DNA of 64,000 nt from Phaeacidiphilus oryzae TH49. Lineage in GTDB: Bacteria; Actinomycetota; Actinomycetes; Streptomycetales; Streptomycetaceae. Within the stretch, counting starts at the first letter, position 1. Each line of letters begins with the position of its first letter. Made by a program: the position numbers and the translations under genes. The stretch is taken from contig NZ_JQMQ01000005.1 of the NCBI RefSeq assembly GCF_000744815.1, positions 1,124,055 through 1,188,054 of the forward strand. Reading direction: 5' to 3'. The notes under the pieces were generated by a model, which worked only from the letters and a program-made list of their open reading frames with translations, made no database searches and had not been told where the DNA came from. Below are positions 32,769 through 42,502 of the stretch, in pieces.

Positions 32769-34409
32769 TCAGCCCAGGTCGCGCCGCCGCAGCGTCACCA
32801 GTCCGGCGTCGGTCAGCACCGCCGCCAGCGCGGTCATCCAGACCAGCGGCGACAGGCTCAGCGCCGTCCCCGGCAGCCGGGAGACCTGCTGGAACGGCGA
32901 GAGGTCCAGCACCCAGTGGCTCAGCTGGACGGCCGGCCCCACCCAGCTGATCACGATGAACGCGGACAGCAGCGCCCAGCCGGCCGCCCGCGCCCGCGGC
33001 GCCGCCCCGTACAGGAAGACGGTCGCGCCCGCCGTGAACCAGACCGCGGGCAGCGTCGCCAGGCAGGCCCCGAGCATCCGCCAGGCCTCCCGCCCGGCGC
33101 CGTCGGTCACCGCGCCGGCCGCGGCCCCCGACACCACCCCGCCGGCCGCGAGCAGCAGCACCGGCCCGGCCAGCGCGAAGAGCAGGTGCCCGGACGCCCA
33201 GCGCAGCCGGGACACCGGCCCGGCGAGCAGCGGCTCGGCCCGCCCGCCGGCCTCCTCCCCGTGCAGCCGCTGCACCGCCTGCACCGCGTACGCGGCGGCG
33301 ATCATGGCCAGCATGGAGGCCACCGTGGCCAGGTACGCGTTGACCAACTGGCGCTCCCCGCCCAGCCGTTCGAAGATCTGCTGCAACTGGCCGCTGCCCT
33401 GCGCGATCTGCTTCACCCCGCGGGTGACGCTGCCGAACACCGCACCGCCCGCGGCGAACCCGGACGTCCAGCCGAGCAGCGTCCCGCGCTGCAGCCGCAC
33501 GGCCAGCGCCAGCGGCGAGGCCAGCCGCCCCGGCGCGGCCGAGGCGGGGCCGGGCCGGTCGGGCAGCAGCCCCGCGCCCAGGTCGCGCCGCGCGGCCGCG
33601 GCGTAGGCGAGCGCGGACAGCAGCACCGCGGCGACGACCGGTAGCGCCAGCACCCACCACCGGTCCTCCGCGTAGGCCCGGGTCTGCTCGGCCCAGCCGA
33701 TCGGCGACAGCCAGTCCAGCCAGTTCCCGCCGGTGGATCCGGCGTCACCGGCGGCGCGCAGCACGAAGAACGCGCCGAGCACGGTGGAGGACAGGCCGTT
33801 GGCGGCCCGCGAGGTGCCGGTCGCCTGGGCGGCGAGGGCGGCCACCGCCGCCATCACGAGCCCGCAGCCCGCCAGCGACAGCCCGAGGACGACCGCCCCC
33901 GGTCCGCCCTGGCCGAGGACGCTGAGCGCGAGGACGATCAGCGCGGCCAGCGCCAGGTTGGCGGTGAGCGCGGCGGTGAGCGCGGCGGTGAGCGGCGCCC
34001 GCCGGCCGACCGGCGCCGACCCGATCAGCTCCTGCCGGCCGCTCTCCTCCTCGGCCCTGGTGTGCCGGACCACCAGCAGCAGGCTCATCAGCCCGGCCGC
34101 GAGGGAGCCGAAGCCCACCATCCGCCAGGCGGTCAACCCGCCGACCGTGGAGGCGTCGAAGACCGGCCCGTACAGCGCCCGCAGCGAGCCGTTCCTGGTC
34201 AGGGTGCCGGCCAGGGACTCGCGCTGGGCGGCGCTCGGATAGAGCTTGTGGAAGCTGTACGCGGTGGAGGCCACCGAGGCGGTCACCACATAGACCCAGA
34301 CGGGCAGTTGGACCCGGTCGCGGCGGAGCGCGGTCCTGGTGAGCAGCCCGCTGCCGGCCAGCTCGCCGCGAAGCGGGCGGCCGGCGCCGGCGGAAGTCGC
34401 CGCGCTCAT
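32769..34409 (-). CDS. ABC exporter permease, drug-resistance type
   Basis: The 546-residue membrane protein has about 12 hydrophobic segments and resembles the large actinomycete permeases of tetronasin/antibiotic exporters: [22 protein letters not shown] at the start, [21 protein letters not shown] in the first loop. AGGAGA precedes ATG 34409, which overlaps the ATPase stop in an ATGA. It partners the ATPase upstream and probably exports a small toxic molecule. The locus is divergent from a GbsR/MarR-like regulator with a palindromic operator. Confidence 0.9.
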   Translation of the reverse strand: MSAATSAGAGRPLRGELAGSGLLTRTALRRDRVQLPVWVYVVTASVASTAYSFHKLYPSAAQRESLAGTLTRNGSLRALYGPVFDASTVGGLTAWRMVGFGSLAAGLMSLLLVVRHTRAEEESGRQELIGSAPVGRRAPLTAALTAALTANLALAALIVLALSVLGQGGPGAVVLGLSLAGCGLVMAAVAALAAQATGTSRAANGLSSTVLGAFFVLRAAGDAGSTGGNWLDWLSPIGWAEQTRAYAEDRWWVLALPVVAAVLLSALAYAAAARRDLGAGLLPDRPGPASAAPGRLASPLALAVRLQRGTLLGWTSGFAAGGAVFGSVTRGVKQIAQGSGQLQQIFERLGGERQLVNAYLATVASMLAMIAAAYAVQAVQRLHGEEAGGRAEPLLAGPVSRLRWASGHLLFALAGPVLLLAAGGVVSGAAAGAVTDGAGREAWRMLGACLATLPAVWFTAGATVFLYGAAPRARAAGWALLSAFIVISWVGPAVQLSHWVLDLSPFQQVSRLPGTALSLSPLVWMTALAAVLTDAGLVTLRRRDLG

Positions 34410-35563
34410 CGCAGGGTCTCCTGCCGCCGAGCACCCCTCGCGAGCCGCCGGGCGCCCCCGGCCTTCGCGCCCGCGCCGCCCTGCGCGCCGGAACCGCCCT
34501 GCGCGCCGGAACCGCTCTGCTCGCCGGCGCCGTCCTGGTCGCCCGACGACGCCTCGCGCCCGTCCGGGCCGCCCTCGCCGCTCAGGCCATCCGGGCCGTC
34601 CGGGCCGCCTGCGGCGTCGGCGCCGCCCTCGCCGTCCGGGCCGCCTGCGGCCTCGGCGCCGCCCTCGCCGCCCTGCTGGGGCAACCGGTAGTGCCGCAGG
34701 AACAGCTCCTCCAGCGTCGGCGGCCGGGTGGTCAGCGCCCGCACGCCGATCGCGGCCAGCTCGCCGAGCAGCCCGCTCAGCGCCTCGGACTCCACCTGGC
34801 AGCTCAGCGCGGAGCCGTCGACCACCAGGTCGTGGAGGCCCGGAAGGCGGGTCAGGTCCCCGGCCGGGCCGGCGAGTTCGGCCCGCACCGAGGTGCGGGT
34901 GAGGTGGCGCAGCTCGGAGAGCGTCCCGCTCTCCACGGTGCGCCCGGCCCGGACGATGCTGACCCGGTCGCAGAGCGCCTCCACCTCGGCCAGGATGTGG
35001 CTGGAGAGCAGCACGGTCCGCCCGCGCTCCCGCTCCTCCCGTACGCACTCCCGGAAGACCTCCTCCATCAGCGGGTCGAGCCCCGAGGTGGGCTCGTCCA
35101 GCACCAGCAGCTCGGCGTCCGAGGCGAGCGCGGCGACCAGCGCGACCTTCTGCCGGTTGCCCTTGGAGTAGGCCCGGCCGCGCTTGGCCGGGTCGAGCTC
35201 GAAGCGCTCCAGCAGCTCGGCCCGGCGGGCCGGGTCCAGACCGCCGCGGAGCCGGCCTAGGAGGTCGATCGCCTCGCCCCCGGTGAGGTTCCGCCAGAGC
35301 GTCACGTCGCCCGGTACGTAGGCGAGCCGGCGGTGCAGCTCGACGGCGTCCCGCCAGGGGTCGCGGCCGAGCACCTGGGCGCTCCCGGAGTCCGCGCGCA
35401 GCAGTCCGAGGAGCACCCGGATGGTGGTGGACTTCCCGGCGCCGTTGGGCCCGAGGAAGCCGTGCACCTCGCCCTGGCGGACCTCGAGGTCCAGTCCGTC
35501 CAGCGCACGGGTGGCCCGGCCGAAGGTCTTCACCAGGCCGGAGACGGTGATAGCGGTCGTCAT
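34406..35563 (-). CDS. ABC exporter ATPase (DrrA-like) with acidic tail
   Basis: The 385-residue ATPase has Walker [10 protein letters not shown], a non-canonical signature [15 protein letters not shown], Walker [14 protein letters not shown] and H-loop LSSHI. This set is characteristic of the DrrA-like drug-export group. From about residue 300 the protein is a Gly/Ala/Asp/Ser low-complexity tail with repeated GGPDGEGG units. It is first in an operon with the permease. The promoter region contains a GbsR/MarR-type palindrome. Confidence 0.92.
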   Translation of the reverse strand: MTTAITVSGLVKTFGRATRALDGLDLEVRQGEVHGFLGPNGAGKSTTIRVLLGLLRADSGSAQVLGRDPWRDAVELHRRLAYVPGDVTLWRNLTGGEAIDLLGRLRGGLDPARRAELLERFELDPAKRGRAYSKGNRQKVALVAALASDAELLVLDEPTSGLDPLMEEVFRECVREERERGRTVLLSSHILAEVEALCDRVSIVRAGRTVESGTLSELRHLTRTSVRAELAGPAGDLTRLPGLHDLVVDGSALSCQVESEALSGLLGELAAIGVRALTTRPPTLEELFLRHYRLPQQGGEGGAEAAGGPDGEGGADAAGGPDGPDGLSGEGGPDGREASSGDQDGAGEQSGSGAQGGSGAQGGAGAKAGGARRLARGARRQETLR

Positions 35564-35583
35564 GCCTGTGAAGCTACACTTGT

Positions 35584-35599
35584 TTCAGAAATTCGTGAA
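35584..35599. promoter_or_regulatory. Palindromic operator between ABC exporter and GbsR/MarR regulator
   Basis: TTCAgaAATTcgTGAA is an imperfect 16-bp palindrome in an AT-rich island in the 89-base divergent spacer, 21 bases from the exporter start and 54 from the regulator start. MarR/GbsR dimers bind sites of this size, so autoregulation and exporter repression are likely. Confidence 0.65.
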
Positions 35600-35652
35600 G
35601 TTAATGAAGCGTATGGATCTCGGGTTAGTCTCCGCTCGTGGCAGGAGAACGA

Positions 35653-36291
35653 ATGACCGACCCCGCACCGACGGCCTCAGCCGCCTCCGGCGCCTCTGAC
35701 GGCGAGCAGCGGCTCCGCGCGTACCTGGAGAGCTTCGCCCTGGTGATGGCCGAGTCCGGCCTGCCGCGGATGCCCGCCCGGATCTTCGCCGCGCTGCTGC
35801 TCAGCGAGGACGGCAGACTCACCGCCGGCGAGCTCGCCGACCTCCTCCAGGTCAGCCCGGCGGCGGTCTCCGGCGGCGTGCGCTACCTGACCACCATCGG
35901 GCTGGCCGCCCGCGAGCGGGACCCCGGATCCCGCCGCGACCACTACCGGATCGAGCGCGAGGACGTCTGGTACGAGTCGGCCTACCGCCGGGAGAGCGGC
36001 CTCCGCCGCTGGATGCAGAGCCTGGACGAGGGGATCGACCTGGTGGGCCCGGACTCCAGGGCGGGCCGCCGGCTGACCGAGTCCCGCGCGTTCTTCGACT
36101 TCCTCCTGGCGGAGTTGCCGACCCTGATGGACCGCTGGCGCGACCACCGGGACCGCCTCTTCGGCGAGGCCGACGGCGACGGCGGCCCCGACCGCGCCGG
36201 CAGCGACGGCGGCCCCGACCGCCCCGACGCCGACGGCCGGCCGGGTCAGGTCGGCCGGCCCGGCCGCCTCAACCCAGCCAACCGGGCCTGA
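35653..36291 (+). CDS. GbsR/MarR-type transcriptional regulator
   Basis: The 212-residue protein has a winged helix (MPARIFAALLLSEDGRLTAGELADLLQVSPAAVSGGVRYLTTIGLAARE, about 40-90 in part) and a helical dimerisation region. The Gly/Asp/Pro tail is low in complexity. ATG 35653 is preferred to GTG 35638 because AGGAGA lies 4 bases before it. The gene diverges from the ABC exporter across the palindrome and is its probable repressor. Its end overlaps the convergent response regulator by 23 bases. Confidence 0.88.
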   Translation: MTDPAPTASAASGASDGEQRLRAYLESFALVMAESGLPRMPARIFAALLLSEDGRLTAGELADLLQVSPAAVSGGVRYLTTIGLAARERDPGSRRDHYRIEREDVWYESAYRRESGLRRWMQSLDEGIDLVGPDSRAGRRLTESRAFFDFLLAELPTLMDRWRDHRDRLFGEADGDGGPDRAGSDGGPDRPDADGRPGQVGRPGRLNPANRA

Positions 36292-36946
36292 CCAGCCCCG
36301 ACTCATAGGCCAGCACGACCAGTTGGGCCCGGTCCCTGGCCCCCAGCTTCACCATCGTCCGGGACACATGGGTCTTCGCCGTCAGCGGGCTGACCACCAG
36401 CCGCCGGGCGATCTCGTCATTGGTCAGCCCCATCCCGACCAGGGCCAGCACCTCCCGCTCCCGGTCGGTCAGCCGGGCCAGCTCGGGCGAGCGCTCGGGC
36501 TCCTTCGAGCGCGCGGCGAACTCGGAGATCAGCCGCCGGGTCACCCCGGGCGACAGCAGCCCGTCCCCCGCCCGCACCGCGTGGACCGCCCGGACCAGCT
36601 CGGCCGGCTCGGTGTCCTTCACCAGGAAGCCCGCTGCCCCGGCGCGCAGCGCCTCGAAGACGTACTCGTCCAGCTCGAAGGTGGTCAGCACGACCACCCG
36701 GACCTCGGACAGCTCCGGGTCCTCGGAGATCCGCCGGGTCGCCTCCAGGCCGTCCAGCTCGGGCATCCGGATGTCCATCAGCACCACGTCCGGACGCAGC
36801 CGGCGCACCTGTGCCAGCGCCTCCACCCCGTCGTCGGCCTCGCCCACCACCTCCACATCCGCCTGGGCGTCCAGCAGCGCCCGGAAACCCGCCCGGACCA
36901 GCACCTGGTCGTCCGCCAGCACCACCCGCGTCACCGCGTCCGCCAT
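36269..36946 (-). CDS. NarL/LuxR-type response regulator
   Basis: The 225-residue regulator has a receiver domain (VVLADDQVLVRAG, phospho-acceptor Asp in DVVLMDIRMPELDG, Lys in GFLVKDTEP) and a LuxR helix-turn-helix (LTDREREVLALVGMGLTNDEIARRLVVSPLTAKTHVSR, in part). ATG 36946 has GAGG 8 bases before it, better than GTG 36955. The kinase gene is 18 bases upstream on the same strand, so the two form an operon. Confidence 0.94.
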   Translation of the reverse strand: MADAVTRVVLADDQVLVRAGFRALLDAQADVEVVGEADDGVEALAQVRRLRPDVVLMDIRMPELDGLEATRRISEDPELSEVRVVVLTTFELDEYVFEALRAGAAGFLVKDTEPAELVRAVHAVRAGDGLLSPGVTRRLISEFAARSKEPERSPELARLTDREREVLALVGMGLTNDEIARRLVVSPLTAKTHVSRTMVKLGARDRAQLVVLAYESGLVRPGWLG

Positions 36947-36964
36947 CCCCGCCACCTCACCCTC

Positions 36965-38104
36965 TCACCGGCCACTGACACTCGGCGCCGGAAGCGTCGC
37001 ACCCACCCGGAAACCACCCGTTCCGGTCGGCCCGGCCTCGATCGCGCCGCCGAGCGCGGCGGCCCGCTCGCGCATCCCGGCCAGCCCGTTGCCCGATCCC
37101 CCGGCCTGCTCGCCGCCGCCCGAGGAGGACGGGCCCTCGTCCTCGACGGTGAGTTCGAGAGCGTCCGGCGCATAGGCCACCACGAGGTCGGCCCGGCGCG
37201 CCGCCGAATGCCGGATGACGTTGGTCAGCGCCTCCTGGACGATCCGGAAGGCCGCCAGCTCCACCCCCTGGGGCAGCGGCCGCTCCGTCCCCTCCCGGCG
37301 CAGCCGGACGTCCAGGCCGGCCATCCGCGCCTGCCGCAGGAGCTCGTCCAGCCGCCCGAGGCCCGGAGCGGGCGTGCGGGGAGCGGCGGCTGACGCACCG
37401 TCGGCGCCGCGCAGGGTGCCGAGCACCTGGCGCACCTCGCCCAGCGCCTCCTTGCTGGTCTGCTTGATGGTGACCAGCGCGGTGCGGGCCTGCTCCGGAT
37501 GGGCGTCGATCAGCTCAAGCGCCACCCCGGCCTGCACGTTGATCAGCGAGATCGAGTGCGCCAGCACATCGTGGAGCTCGCGGGCGATCTCCAGGCGCTG
37601 CTCGTCCGCGCGCACCCGCCGGTGCTGGGCGATCTGCTCCCGCCGCACCCTGATCACCTCGGCGGCGACCCCGATCACCCCGATCCAGGCGGCCAGCCCC
37701 AGCTCCTGCTGCCAGACCACCCGCGCCGGGCCGGCCAGCGCGGCCGCCAGGTGCGCGGCGTAGAGCGCGCCCCCGCAGCCCCAGGCGGCACGCCGATGCC
37801 CGGCCAGCACCGCATGCACGAACCCGACCGCCACCGACAGGAAGACCGGCCCGTACGGAAACCCCAGCAGCAGGTACACCACGCAGACCGCGGAGGTGCC
37901 GACCAGCGCCGCCACCGGATGCCGCGCCCGCCCGAGGAGCAGCAGCGGCCCGGCGACCAGCAGCAGGATCCCCACCGCGTTGAGCGGATGCCGACCGGGC
38001 TGCGCGTGCTCGGCGAACCGCGACCCCGCGAGCTGCACCACCAGCAGCACCAGGGTGGACGGCAACGGCAACCGCGCGCGCTCGCCCCGAACAGCAACAA
38101 CCAT
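36965..38104 (-). CDS. NarL-type sensor histidine kinase (HisKA_3)
   Basis: The 379-residue kinase has four to six membrane segments in its first 165 residues and no large external loop. A HisKA_3 domain follows with phospho-acceptor His in ELHDVLAHSISLI, then an HATPase with VQEALTNVIRHS and NGLAGMRERAAALGG. ATG 38104 lacks a clear ribosome site; GTG 38143 is the alternative. With the adjacent regulator it forms a typical Streptomyces pair of unknown signal. Confidence 0.92.
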   Translation of the reverse strand: MVVAVRGERARLPLPSTLVLLVVQLAGSRFAEHAQPGRHPLNAVGILLLVAGPLLLLGRARHPVAALVGTSAVCVVYLLLGFPYGPVFLSVAVGFVHAVLAGHRRAAWGCGGALYAAHLAAALAGPARVVWQQELGLAAWIGVIGVAAEVIRVRREQIAQHRRVRADEQRLEIARELHDVLAHSISLINVQAGVALELIDAHPEQARTALVTIKQTSKEALGEVRQVLGTLRGADGASAAAPRTPAPGLGRLDELLRQARMAGLDVRLRREGTERPLPQGVELAAFRIVQEALTNVIRHSAARRADLVVAYAPDALELTVEDEGPSSSGGGEQAGGSGNGLAGMRERAAALGGAIEAGPTGTGGFRVGATLPAPSVSGR

Positions 38105-38258
38105 GCCAGCAAGGTACGACGCCGGCCCCGCCCGCAGCGTCACCTCCGCGCGGTGATCGCCGGTACTCCCCGGGGAGTAGCCCCGAGCGCAGCGCCCCGC
38201 CGAGGGCCGGGCGCGCGGTTCCGCGCGCCCCCGAGTCGCCGCGCGACGCGCCCGTCGC

Positions 38259-39596
38259 CTACTTCCCCAGGAACTCCACCATGTGGCGCGCCACCCCGTA
38301 ATCCCGCGTCAGCGCGGCGAAGGAGGTCTGGCCCTGGGTGACCCGCGCGAACGCCTTCCACGCCGGCCGGAAGCGGGTGATCGCCAGATGGAAGAGCCAC
38401 GGCCGCCGCTCGAAGGCGGTCAGCAGCATCCGCCCGGTCCGCATCTCCACCCCGAGACCGGCCTTCACCGCGAACGCGTAGTTCAGCGCCTGCCGCCGGA
38501 CGTCCACCGCGTCCGTCGCCTCGGCGACCCGCACCGCCCACTCCCCGGCAAGCGTCCCCGAGCGCAGCGCGTACGAGATGCCCTCCCGCGTCCACGGCTC
38601 CAGCAGGCCCGCCGCGTCCCCGGCGACCAGCACCCGCCCCCGCGACAGCGGGGAGTCCTCCGAGCGGCACCGGGTCAGATGTCCGGACTCGATCGTCGGC
38701 CGGAAGCCGGCCAGGCCCAGCCGGGCGATGTAGTCCCGCAGGTACGTCCGCGTCTCGGCGCCCTTCCCGCGCGCCGCGATGACGCCGACGGTGAGGCTGT
38801 CCCCCTTCGGGAAGACCCATCCATACGAGCCCGGGATCGGCCCCCAGTCCAGGTGGATCCGCCCCCGCCAGGCCTCGGCGACCTCCGGCGGAACCGGGAT
38901 CTCCGCCTCCAGGCCGAGGTCCACCTGGTCGAAGGCGACCCCGACATGCCCGCCGATCCGGCTCGCGCTGCCGTCCGCGCCGACCACCGCCCGGGCCAGC
39001 ACCCGCCGGCCGTCCTGCAGCAGCAGCGCGACCATCCGCCGGTCCGGCACCTGATCGCCGTGCTGGGCCACGGAGCTGACGGTGACTCCGGTCACCAGCA
39101 CCGCGCCCTCCTTGACCGCCGCCTCCACCAGCCGCTGGTCGAACTCGTCGCGGCTGACCAGGCCGAAGAGCATGGTGCGCGAGCGCCGGGTGTACTCCTG
39201 ACGCCCGTTCAGGGCGAAGGTCACCGCGGACACCCGGTCCTTGAAGGGGACCGAGAACCCCTCGGGCAGAGCGTCCCGCGAGGGGCCGATGATCCCGCCG
39301 CCGCAGGTCTTGTAGCGGGGCGGCTCGGCCTTGTCGAGCAGCAGGACCCGGCGCCCGGTCCTGGCCGCCGCGTACGCCGCGGACGCACCGGCCGGTCCGG
39401 CCCCGACCACCACCACGTCCCAGACCTCGGACAGCGGGTCGTCGCCCGGGAGTTCGGCGGGCTCGACCGCGGGCCCGGACTCGGCCGAGGCCGCGGCCTC
39501 CGGTCCGCCCTCGGGGCCGGCCGCGGGGCCGGCCTCCGAGTCGGCCTCCGGGTCGGACGGGGTCTCAGGCGGCAGGTCGCTCTGGTTCTCGCTCAC
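38259..39596 (-). CDS. Geranylgeranyl reductase family FAD-dependent oxidoreductase
   Basis: The 445-residue flavoprotein has an acidic low-complexity N-terminus of about 55 residues, then the FAD motif DVVVVGAGPAGASAAYAAA, PPRYKTCGGGI, and DAAGLLEPWTREGISYALRSG. These mark geranylgeranyl reductase / menaquinone-saturating relatives, which reduce isoprenoid double bonds. It starts at GTG 39596 and overlaps the preceding DUF4184 gene by 32 bases. A role in menaquinone or lipid tail saturation is the likely alternative to a specialised pathway. Confidence 0.9.
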   Translation of the reverse strand: MSENQSDLPPETPSDPEADSEAGPAAGPEGGPEAAASAESGPAVEPAELPGDDPLSEVWDVVVVGAGPAGASAAYAAARTGRRVLLLDKAEPPRYKTCGGGIIGPSRDALPEGFSVPFKDRVSAVTFALNGRQEYTRRSRTMLFGLVSRDEFDQRLVEAAVKEGAVLVTGVTVSSVAQHGDQVPDRRMVALLLQDGRRVLARAVVGADGSASRIGGHVGVAFDQVDLGLEAEIPVPPEVAEAWRGRIHLDWGPIPGSYGWVFPKGDSLTVGVIAARGKGAETRTYLRDYIARLGLAGFRPTIESGHLTRCRSEDSPLSRGRVLVAGDAAGLLEPWTREGISYALRSGTLAGEWAVRVAEATDAVDVRRQALNYAFAVKAGLGVEMRTGRMLLTAFERRPWLFHLAITRFRPAWKAFARVTQGQTSFAALTRDYGVARHMVEFLGK

Positions 39597-40416
39597 GGTC
39601 GGGCATCCTAACCCGCTCGTCCCCGGCCTGATGGAGCGCCGTCATCCGGGCCGCGGCCGCGTAGCCGATGGACCAGCAGACGACGGCCGCCCCGGCGTAG
39701 AAGGAGAGCACCGAGACGGGGTCCAGCGGGGTGTACCCGACCCCGCCCACCGTGCGGTAGCGATGCCACCCCGCGGCGAGTCCCATGCCCACCGCCACGA
39801 CCAGCAGCACCACCGCCAGCACGCGCGGCCCCTGCCGCACCGGCCGGGCCGGCGCCGCCGACCGCGCCGCCGCCGCATCGATCCCCCGCAGCCCGCGCAG
39901 CAGCAGCCAGGCCATCAGCAGCAGGGCCAGCGCCGACGTCCCGTACTGCAGCCACCAGGCGATCCGTACGCCGTCCAGCGGCCGGTCGAGCACCGGCAGC
40001 AGCCGGGAGCCGAGCCGGTCCGGGTGGGTGAAGTCGTCCCACAGCACATGGGTGCCCGCGCCGACCATCGCGCTCCCCGCGAACCTGGCCGCCTCCACCG
40101 CCCCGGGGCGCAGCGGCCGCCGGGGGCGGGTGAGGAGGGCCAGACGCCCACCGGGCTCCGGCGGGAAGAGCGCCAGCAGCGGCATCCTGACGAACCGCCA
40201 GAGCGCGGCCAGCCCGGCGGCCATGGCCAGGTCGAGGGTGAGGACGCCGGCAAGGCGGTGGCTGAAGTCCCCCAGGACGTAGCTCCAGGGCACCAGCGCT
40301 CCGGTGAAGAACGGGACGTCCGGCGCCATCGATCCGGCGATCAGCCCGGTCGCGGACAGCCGGCGGTTCCCGAGCACCGGCAGTACGGCAGCCGGATGGG
40401 ACAGTGTGAACGGCAC
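39565..40416 (-). CDS. DUF4184 family membrane protein (first of two)
   Basis: The 283-residue protein begins VPFTLSHPAAVLPV and has SMAPDVPFF, THVLWDDFTHP and several membrane helices, the features of DUF4184, a family with a metal-hydrolase-like His/Asp pattern but no known role. GTG 40416 follows AAGGGGGCAGAG. It overlaps the flavoprotein gene and is a paralogue of its upstream neighbour, so the pair probably arose by tandem duplication. Confidence 0.88.
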   Translation of the reverse strand: MPFTLSHPAAVLPVLGNRRLSATGLIAGSMAPDVPFFTGALVPWSYVLGDFSHRLAGVLTLDLAMAAGLAALWRFVRMPLLALFPPEPGGRLALLTRPRRPLRPGAVEAARFAGSAMVGAGTHVLWDDFTHPDRLGSRLLPVLDRPLDGVRIAWWLQYGTSALALLLMAWLLLRGLRGIDAAAARSAAPARPVRQGPRVLAVVLLVVAVGMGLAAGWHRYRTVGGVGYTPLDPVSVLSFYAGAAVVCWSIGYAAAARMTALHQAGDERVRMPDREREPERPAA

Positions 40417-40444
40417 CTCTGCCCCCTTCCGTGGACCAGCGCGC

Positions 40445-41263
40445 TCAGCTCCGACCGGCGGCGGCCCTCGCCCGTCGCACGACCGCCGCGTACCCGGCCG
40501 CCCCGACGGTGGTGCCCGCGCCAGCACCGAAGCATACGGACGCCACCAGCGACCCGAGCGGCATTCGGCGCCGTCCGCGTGCCGCGCCCGTCGCATCCGC
40601 CCGCCGGGCCCCACGCGTCTCGCGCGCCACCCGGTGGACGGCGCCGGCGGCGGTCGCCGCGCCGATCCCGGCCAGCGCCGCGCGGCGCTCCCGGCGGGAC
40701 GGCTCGCGCCGCCGCGCGGCCGGCACCGCCTGCGCCAACTCCCGCCTGCTGTAAGCCGCGAGGAGGCCCAGGCCGACCAGCGAGGTGCCGTACTGCAGGA
40801 TGTCGTGCACCGCCACCCCGGCCACCCGGCGCTCCAGCGCGGGCAGCAGGCGGACGCCGGCCCGGCCGTGGTGGGTGAAGGAGTCCCAGCCGAGGTGGGT
40901 GGCCGCGCCGGCGGCTGCGGAGGCCGCGAACCAGACCGCGTCGGCGGGCCGGAGGGAGGGCTTGCCGAGGCCGGTCAGCGCCTCGGCGCGGTCCGCCTGC
41001 TCCGGCGGCAGCAGGGAGACCAGCGGCTCCCGGACCAGCCCGTGCCAGACCCCGACGAGTCCGGCCGCGATCGCCACGTCCACCGTCGGCACGGCCCACG
41101 GCCGGTGGGCGAGCCCGCCGAAGCGGTAGCTGCCGGGCAGCAGGCTCTCCAGGAAGAACGGCACGTCCGGCGCCATCGACCCGGCGACCAGCGCCGCTCC
41201 CACCAGCGGCCCCCGCTTGACCAGGGGCAGCACCGCCGCGGCGTGACTCACAGTGAACGGCAT
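40445..41263 (-). CDS. DUF4184 family membrane protein (second of two)
   Basis: The 272-residue protein opens MPFTVSHAAAVLPLVKRG and contains SMAPDVPFF and THLGWDSFTHHG, mirroring the downstream paralogue. It has four or five membrane helices and a basic C-terminal third rich in Arg/Ala. GAGG lies 9 bases before ATG 41263. The conserved His and Asp residues face a shared plane in the family, suggesting a metal site; function is unknown. Confidence 0.86.
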   Translation of the reverse strand: MPFTVSHAAAVLPLVKRGPLVGAALVAGSMAPDVPFFLESLLPGSYRFGGLAHRPWAVPTVDVAIAAGLVGVWHGLVREPLVSLLPPEQADRAEALTGLGKPSLRPADAVWFAASAAAGAATHLGWDSFTHHGRAGVRLLPALERRVAGVAVHDILQYGTSLVGLGLLAAYSRRELAQAVPAARRREPSRRERRAALAGIGAATAAGAVHRVARETRGARRADATGAARGRRRMPLGSLVASVCFGAGAGTTVGAAGYAAVVRRARAAAGRS

Positions 41264-41370
41264 GCGCACCATCCTCGCATCCGCCCCGAGCCGCGCATCG
41301 GAGGCGCCCGCACCACCGGCCCGGCGGCGGCAGCTCCGTCCCCCCGAACCGCAACGGCCGGCCCGTCCCC

Positions 41371-42390
41371 TCAACCCACCGGCAGCCCGCCCTCCGCGTA
41401 CCCCGCGGCCCCCGCCGCCCGAGCGGCCAGCGCCCCGCGCAGCCGCCGCATCTTGCCCGGCGCGAGCAGCTCGGCCGCCTCCTCCACCGCCACGAACCGC
41501 CAGCCCCGCAACTCCCCTTCGGGCAACCGCAGCCGCTGCCGCAGCCCCGGGTCCAGCACTCCCCCGTCGAAGACCAGCCGCAGTCCGCCGGTACGCGGCC
41601 CGCCATGCGGCTCCCAGTCCACGAAGAGCAGCCGCAGCCGGGCAGCCGCCAGCTCGACCCCCAGCTCCTCCCTCGCCTCCCGCACCGCCGCCGCCACCGG
41701 CGGCTCGCCGGACTCGACGACCCCGCCCGGGAACTCCCACCCGGCCTTGTAGACGGGGTCGACCAGCAGCACCCGCCCCGCCTCGTCGAACAGCAGCACC
41801 GCCGCCGCCACGGTGTCCTCCCGGGGGACGGGGTCCTGCACGATCCCGCACCGTGCGGTCCCCGCCGCGACGATCTCCGCCACCCGCTCGGCTGTCTGAC
41901 GCGGCGTCAACTCGTCGGTCTCCACCAGCCGCGCGTCCGCCCGCAGCCAGGAGCCCAGCGCCGCCTGGTAGCCGTCCAGGTGGTCGAGCCGCCACTCCCG
42001 GGCGCCGCGATCGGCCTCGTCGCCCTCGATCCGCTTCCGCAGGATCGTTTCGTCCGCGTGCAGCAGCACATGGTGGACGACGATCCGGCGGGCGGCCAGC
42101 GCGCCGAAGATCTCGTCCCGGTAGTCCTGGCGGAGCACGGTCATCGGCACCAGCAGCGGCCCGTCCAGCTCGGCCAGCAGGGCCGCCGCCGTCTCCGGCA
42201 CCAGCCGGCGCCAGGAGACCAGCTCCTGGAAGTCCCCGACGCCCGCCATCACCTCCGGCGGGAGCAGCGCCCGCAGCCCCGCGCCGACCCATTCCGGGTC
42301 GAAGACCGAGCTGCCCGGCAGCAGCTCCCGGAGCTCCCGCACCGCGCTGGTCTTCCCCACCCCGAACGCGCCGTTGACCCAGACGATCAC
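41371..42390 (-). CDS. AAA-type kinase fused to a NUDIX hydrolase
   Basis: The 339-residue protein joins two domains. Residues 1-180 form a P-loop kinase-like ATPase (MIVWVNGAFGVGKTSAVREL, with TDELTPRQTAERV near its end). Residues 190-330 form a NUDIX hydrolase with a good Nudix box, GGVVESGEPPVAAAVREAREELGV in part (about 240-262). The first domain resembles small-molecule kinases such as the TmrB/shikimate-kinase-like group; the second hydrolyses nucleoside diphosphate derivatives. GTG 42390 follows AAGGGGAGC. The substrate is unknown. Confidence 0.88.
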   Translation of the reverse strand: MIVWVNGAFGVGKTSAVRELRELLPGSSVFDPEWVGAGLRALLPPEVMAGVGDFQELVSWRRLVPETAAALLAELDGPLLVPMTVLRQDYRDEIFGALAARRIVVHHVLLHADETILRKRIEGDEADRGAREWRLDHLDGYQAALGSWLRADARLVETDELTPRQTAERVAEIVAAGTARCGIVQDPVPREDTVAAAVLLFDEAGRVLLVDPVYKAGWEFPGGVVESGEPPVAAAVREAREELGVELAAARLRLLFVDWEPHGGPRTGGLRLVFDGGVLDPGLRQRLRLPEGELRGWRFVAVEEAAELLAPGKMRRLRGALAARAAGAAGYAEGGLPVG

Positions 42391-42502
42391 ACCGCTCCCC
42401 TTCGCAGCCGGCAGCCTCGACCGGCGGGGGTGACAGGCGACCGGCCGGCCGGAAAGCAGGCCGGGCCATGGCCCGCACAGCGGCGCCCCCGCCGGATGAG
42501 TT

